Source: Monoplex corrugatus
Taxonomy: Eukaryota; Mollusca; Gastropoda; Littorinimorpha; Ranellidae
Assembly: GCA_030674185.1 (NCBI GenBank)
Contig: JAPXFY010000021.1
Location: 72,487,221-72,551,220, forward strand
Length of the DNA stretch: 64,000 nucleotides
Direction: 5' to 3'
The notes under the pieces: generated by a model
Told to the model about the DNA's origin: nothing
Seen by the model: the letters and a program-made list of their open reading frames with translations, nothing else
The model's database searches: none
Translations under genes and position numbers: made by a program
Shown here: in pieces, positions 59,713 through 64,000 of the stretch
Numbering within the stretch: the first letter of the stretch is position 1
Layout: the number at the start of each line of letters is the position of its first letter

Positions 59713-61610
59713 TAAAAACCTGAAAACAAATTTAAACATTTATAACTAAGGACACTAAAACATAAATTAAAATGAGCATAAATTAGCTAAAATTTCCTCT
59801 GCACATCACATTTCCCTAAAGCCAAAAATGCACTTAATACACGTACCTAATTATCAATCCCAAGATAAAGTAAGACTTTATCGAACACATACAGGCATAT
59901 GGATCAGGCAGAAAAATGATAGGAAGAAATGACAAAAAGCAAAGGAACAAGGCTGAAAGAAACTTTGAAAGAGAATAACAGAGAAGAGGAAACTTCTCGC
60001 ACAGAATTTCCAGAATAGACAGAGAAACATGAGAATAAGTGATCTTTCACTATGAATTTGGTATTGTATGCTATTCACTTGGTCTTTAGCACGATGTACA
60101 GTTTGACAAGAGACCCACATTATGACTCTCGCATCAGGACTGAAAAAGTTCGATTGTAACTAGCATGCAAGCAAGTATATTCACCGCCAGATATGGCCCG
60201 ATTATGTAGATGGCAATGCAAATGCAAGAAAATGATCCCAAGCACAGTCATATTAACAATAATCGTGGCAACAGCTACAGTGGTGCTAACGATGAAACAT
60301 TTACAGACCTCTCAGAATCTTTCAGTTGATATCAAAATGTTTTTTGGGGAAAAAGATGTTTTAAGCTGTCATGTGAAGATGAGGAGTAAGGCTAATCACC
60401 TACAAAAAATGGGTATCATTTGCACAACTCTTTTGATCATAACGACCAATCAAACTAAAGTGACTAAATGATAAAAGTTTACTTCATAATCAAAAAAAAG
60501 GCTTTTAATTTGAGTGGGGTGGGATAAGCATAAAAAAGCAAGCACTGGCACAACAGCTTAAAAAGCAAGCACCAGCACAACAGCTTAAAAGCAAGCAACA
60601 GCACAACAGCGGCAATCAAAAATGCATTCAATAATCAGGGTGATAACTGACCAGCAACACACCATGCTGAGAACAACTTACTCCATATCAATTAAATGGC
60701 TTCATTTTACATGGTGGAGTTTCGCATCAATCAACATTCCTGGATCATGAAAGACCACACGGCAAAGGATGAAGACCTCGGCTCAGAAGTCAAAATAACA
60801 ACTCGGCCAACAGACTCAAGTATGGATTATTTTAATGTTGATACTGAAACCAGAAACATGTACAAAAGAATGAGAATGCGCATTTAACCCATTAAAAAAG
60901 ACATGCACAAAGCTTCATCCATCTAACCATGTGCACAAAAGACAACAAAGTAATTACATAAACCTCGGACAAAAACGACAACAACAGAACATTCCCTGAA
61001 GTCTGGTTGGTGAACACTTCAACCTGTCTCCTTCTGTATGTTACGTTGCCTTTTCATTCTGTTTTCAGGTGTTTATGGTTTCTGGACACTGACAGTTACT
61101 TTGATTCATATTTTATACGGTGGAGTAGGATACCACTTACGTAAGGCTTCCCAACATGATGTCACATGCATTATTTTGTGATTTTTTCCCCATTCAGATG
61201 TTCTTTGCAGTCATTAAGCCTAACAATGACAACAGTTGTTAGGAACATTTAAATATTCAAAATCTTGGCATTTCCTTCGTCTTCTCTTTGTGCATGGTAT
61301 CTGTCGCTCAAAAACGACAATTTGACAGCGCACGATGAAAATGAAGGAAACTTTGAAAATCTGGCAAAGAACTTGTTACTTTGACCCTCATGCCTACCAC
61401 TGTAACTCCTCCCTACCCCCACCCAAAAAAATGTTTTTTAAGCTAACATTAACTTGATCAACTTAGCCTATTAATGCATTATGCTTCTAAGCATTCTGAT
61501 TCAAAACATAGTGACATCATTTCCAATTCTGTCGTGAGCCATGCAAATCTTTGCATGCGCTGATGCTGATGACCGAGATTTAGACTAAAAAATAATATAA
61601 TTATTACTAG
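59713..61610. other. No gene seen; 29-bp tandem at 60532-60612
   Basis: AT-rich. The only structure is three copies of 'aaaagcaagcac[tc][gn]' followed by 'gcacaacagctta'. Short frames here show no recognisable domains. Confidence 0.45.
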
Positions 61611-61619
61611 TCTACCACC

Positions 61620-61938
61620 CTGCTACCCGAATCAGGAGTGCTGCTTCACGCCCCTGAATTCGCTAAAATGGCGGTCTCCGTATTTCACGTCAACAAACAA
61701 ACAATTGATCAATGACGGTGTTTTGATAACCTTTTCAATGGTTTCGTCATCAGTGCTTACATGTGCCAATCGTGCTGGTTTTCTGCGCATGCAACGCCAT
61801 ATTCGCAGGAATGACGTGCCAATTTTCCGCGCCTGCAACGTGCCCGTAAGCAAAACGCAGTTGTCTCTCTTGGATACAGGAAGCGAGGTGATTCATGCAA
61901 TACCAACGAAGGGAAACCTTTCAGAGTCGTTTCCCTTA

Positions 61939-61970
<32 letters not shown>
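61620..61970. promoter_or_regulatory. Candidate CpG-containing promoter
   Basis: CpG density rises over AT-rich surroundings. Elements include 'aaaatggcgg' (YY1-like, 61666) and 'tgcgcatgcaacg' (NRF1-like, 61785), ending in (TC)n at 61939-61968. Consensus-like donors occur on both strands ('gtaagc' at about 61851 plus; 'gtaagc' at about 61759 minus). The minus-strand gene needs a noncoding first exon upstream of 53466, so this is a plausible start, about 8 kb away. Unproven. Confidence 0.35.
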
Positions 61971-61971
<1 letters not shown>

Positions 61972-62227
61972 TCAGTGTGATGGGTTGTTTGTTAGTCATT
62001 GTGTCATAACCATCAGTAAATGTATAGTTCTGTGTGTACCATTTCACATATATGAATTCAAAGACGAAGGTGTTCTGAAATTAATGCACAATACCTATTT
62101 ATTTTGAGTATTGATACACTATAAAACTTGCTTTTAACAACGATTACAATAACTGCTCAAGCATGGAATTTTATTCATTCATAGTTGTTGATCCAACCCG
62201 CTGAGGAAGGCGAATTATATACGTTCA

Positions 62228-62566
62228 ATGCTACAAAACCACGAAATGGTAACATTTCGAGGCTTCTCAATACACATCTGCTCAAAACTGTGTCCGACAT
62301 CGATAATGATTAGCCTATGTCCCTTCGTGTTGATGGGCATCTGGTTCTGGAATAAAGTGGGAGCTGTGGTGCCGTACGAAAGTCGATTCAGTATACAACC
62401 ATTAAATCTACGTGGTAGATGCAATCCAGTTAATTCTAAGACACAGGCATATAATATCCGACTGTTGTGGAAGTCAAGGGATACAAATCAACGTTTTAAG
62501 TCCTGGTCAGTGACGAAATATTTAAAAGAGTATTTAAAGCTAAGTCATCAAAATACTAATGTTTAG
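62228..62566 (+). CDS. Uncharacterised short frame
   Basis: 112 codons, including WFWNKVGAVVPYESRFSIQP, LNLRGRCNPVNSKTQAYNI and SWSVTKYLKEYLKLSHQN. The second half has a reasonable amino-acid mix, but I recognise no domain and see no splice context or neighbours to support it. It may be the end of an unrecognised mobile element or chance. Confidence 0.2.
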   Translation: MLQNHEMVTFRGFSIHICSKLCPTSIMISLCPFVLMGIWFWNKVGAVVPYESRFSIQPLNLRGRCNPVNSKTQAYNIRLLWKSRDTNQRFKSWSVTKYLKEYLKLSHQNTNV

Positions 62567-64000
62567 AATTATAATGTAGAACAAGTTTATTCACAGTGCT
62601 AAGTTCAGAAATCCTGACCATGTATTTGTTCATACGAAACTTCAAAAAGCATATTTTAATGATGTCAGACACAGTCAAAAGCCCATCGGACATTAGCACA
62701 CTTGAATAGAGAACTGGCAACAGCATAGGCCTTTAGGAATGGGGGGGGGGGGGAGGGGGAGTATATATATAAATGGAGGGATAGTGAACTGGCAAAAGCG
62801 CATGAACTGTGATCTTTTAACATAAAATTAAAAAAGTTACCCCTCTTTATTATGACTAAGAAGTTTAAAAATACATTTTCTCCATGGATGGTAGATATTC
62901 CTATTCAATTATTGAGCAAGTTCAACTGAAAATGATATGATTACTCAATCTACATACACTCATACAATATTGTTTATCATGCATTACTCCCCCTTTGGTC
63001 GTCAAGCGGCAAATTCACTAACTTGACTAAGGGGGAAATGATGTCAGTGAACAACAACAACAATTTTAAAAATTATAATAAAATAAAATAATAGGTGTAG
63101 GGACTTACTAATCTGTTTGTTGTCAGAACAAAACCATTTCAAAATCCTTTCTGCTCAGTCTGGAATAACAGATTAAGAGAGTCAAATGTATTATATATAC
63201 TGTTCAAAGCAAAAGGTTTACAAAGGAAAGCATAAAAAAGTTATTTCCCCTGTGTTGCTGTTTTTAAAATGTCAACAAGAGCAAAAATTTTAACCAAGAC
63301 GTAATGAAAGCTTTCATATAGACTAAAACAAAACATTAAATGATAATGGTTAAAAGTTGTTTGCAAATTTTGGGGGAACTTTTGGTTTTGAAGAAAAGTA
63401 TGTATATTTCAATATTGAAAATACCTTTTCGGCTGTAAGTTGTTTATTCCAAATGAAATATCCATTGATATCGTATATTTTAAGTTTGTTTGCATCTTGG
63501 TGTTAGGACAATGATAGGCCGAGTTGATAGGACTGATTGATGTGATGTGCTGTGCAGTGCTGTGTTAGCCTATCTATAAACAATTGTGATGTTACGTTAG
63601 GCCTAGGCCTAGCAAATTGTGTTATTGTAGGCTACAGGTAAGTGTAAACATGAGAAAATTGATGGGACTAGTAGGCCAAACATGTTAATTTCATATTGAA
63701 TTAATAACTTATAAATACAAATACAATTTTAACTGGCTGAACATATCAATTTAATATTGAATTAATAACTTATAAATAGTAAAATACAAATACTTTTTTG
63801 ATAGTGTGCCATATTGAGATGTTCATAAGCTTAATCCCAACACTCTCTTTCAAAGACATATAGAGCAGTCGCAACACTCCATGATGAACACATTTAGAAC
63901 AAACAATCCATGTCAAAACAGGTTCGTATTTTACTCAGAGAAAAAATGAACTTCATAAGGATTAAATTCCCTACAGATGATGTGTGCCCCGTTAGCACAT
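62567..64000. other. No gene seen; small repeats
   Basis: AT-rich. It holds a G-run at 62740-62760 and a two-copy repeat containing 'attgaattaataacttataa' (about 63693 and 63755), 62 bp apart. Confidence 0.5.

Noticed and set aside
62228..62566. A firm gene call for the 112-codon frame
   Set aside because: No domain, splice sites or neighbours support it; listed only at low confidence.

Overview
The window is eukaryotic DNA, most likely from a marine mollusc and probably a gastropod. The reasons are split exons with GT/AG borders, several non-LTR retrotransposon clades, tRNA-derived SINEs of a kind I associate with gastropod genomes (from memory, unsearched), and a very high load of (TG/CA)n and minisatellite DNA. 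Nothing prokaryotic is present: no operon, no CRISPR array, no phage.

The one convincing host gene lies on the minus strand from about 53.47 kb down to 16.40 kb. I can assemble nine exons: 53466-52001, 51888-51403, 51359-49751, 42928-42743, 38400-38183, 36151-36073, 35925-35809, 32556-32378 and 20575-16399. Phases match at every junction as placed. The two junctions inside 52.0-51.36 kb are weak, and the third intron appears to use a GC donor. The model predicts about 2,775 residues. The protein carries SUMO-interacting motifs near its N terminus and again in the last exon, a basic nuclear-localisation-like stretch, a 16-residue Ser/Thr-rich repeat (about 17.5 copies) and a 12-residue repeat whose units carry [IV]KQE (a SUMO-acceptor consensus) or IRQE. 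I do not recognise the family. A SUMO-linked nuclear scaffold is an inference from these motifs.

Almost everything else is repeat DNA. Non-LTR elements: one CR1/L2-like family in five copies (0.04-1.36, 8.1-8.9, 44.0-44.3, 46.4-47.2, 49.0-49.6 kb), a second CR1/L2-like remnant (14.5-15.4 kb), two copies of an RTE-like family (20.7-21.7 and 54.2-55.6 kb), another RTE-like element (41.1-42.3 kb), an RNase H-bearing fragment (36.9-37.7 kb) and an L1-like zinc-knuckle fragment (40.4-41.0 kb). Four SINE-like families and two other dispersed repeats recur. A piggyBac-like MITE family with TTAA borders occurs six times, four of them with a nested inner palindrome.

Long tandem arrays: 30 bp (2.97-4.37 kb), 20 bp (9.86-12.32), 61 bp (23.7-24.6), 83 bp (28.1-30.7), 73 bp (34.1-35.6), 69 bp (42.9-43.7), 36 bp (47.7-49.0), 23 bp (56.0-57.5) and 78 bp (58.1-58.9). 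Several grew from, or were interrupted by, mobile elements. The 26.4-31.2 kb stretch holds a decayed multicopy gene split by the 83-bp array. A CpG-containing segment at 61.6-61.96 kb is the best candidate promoter, possibly for the minus-strand gene.
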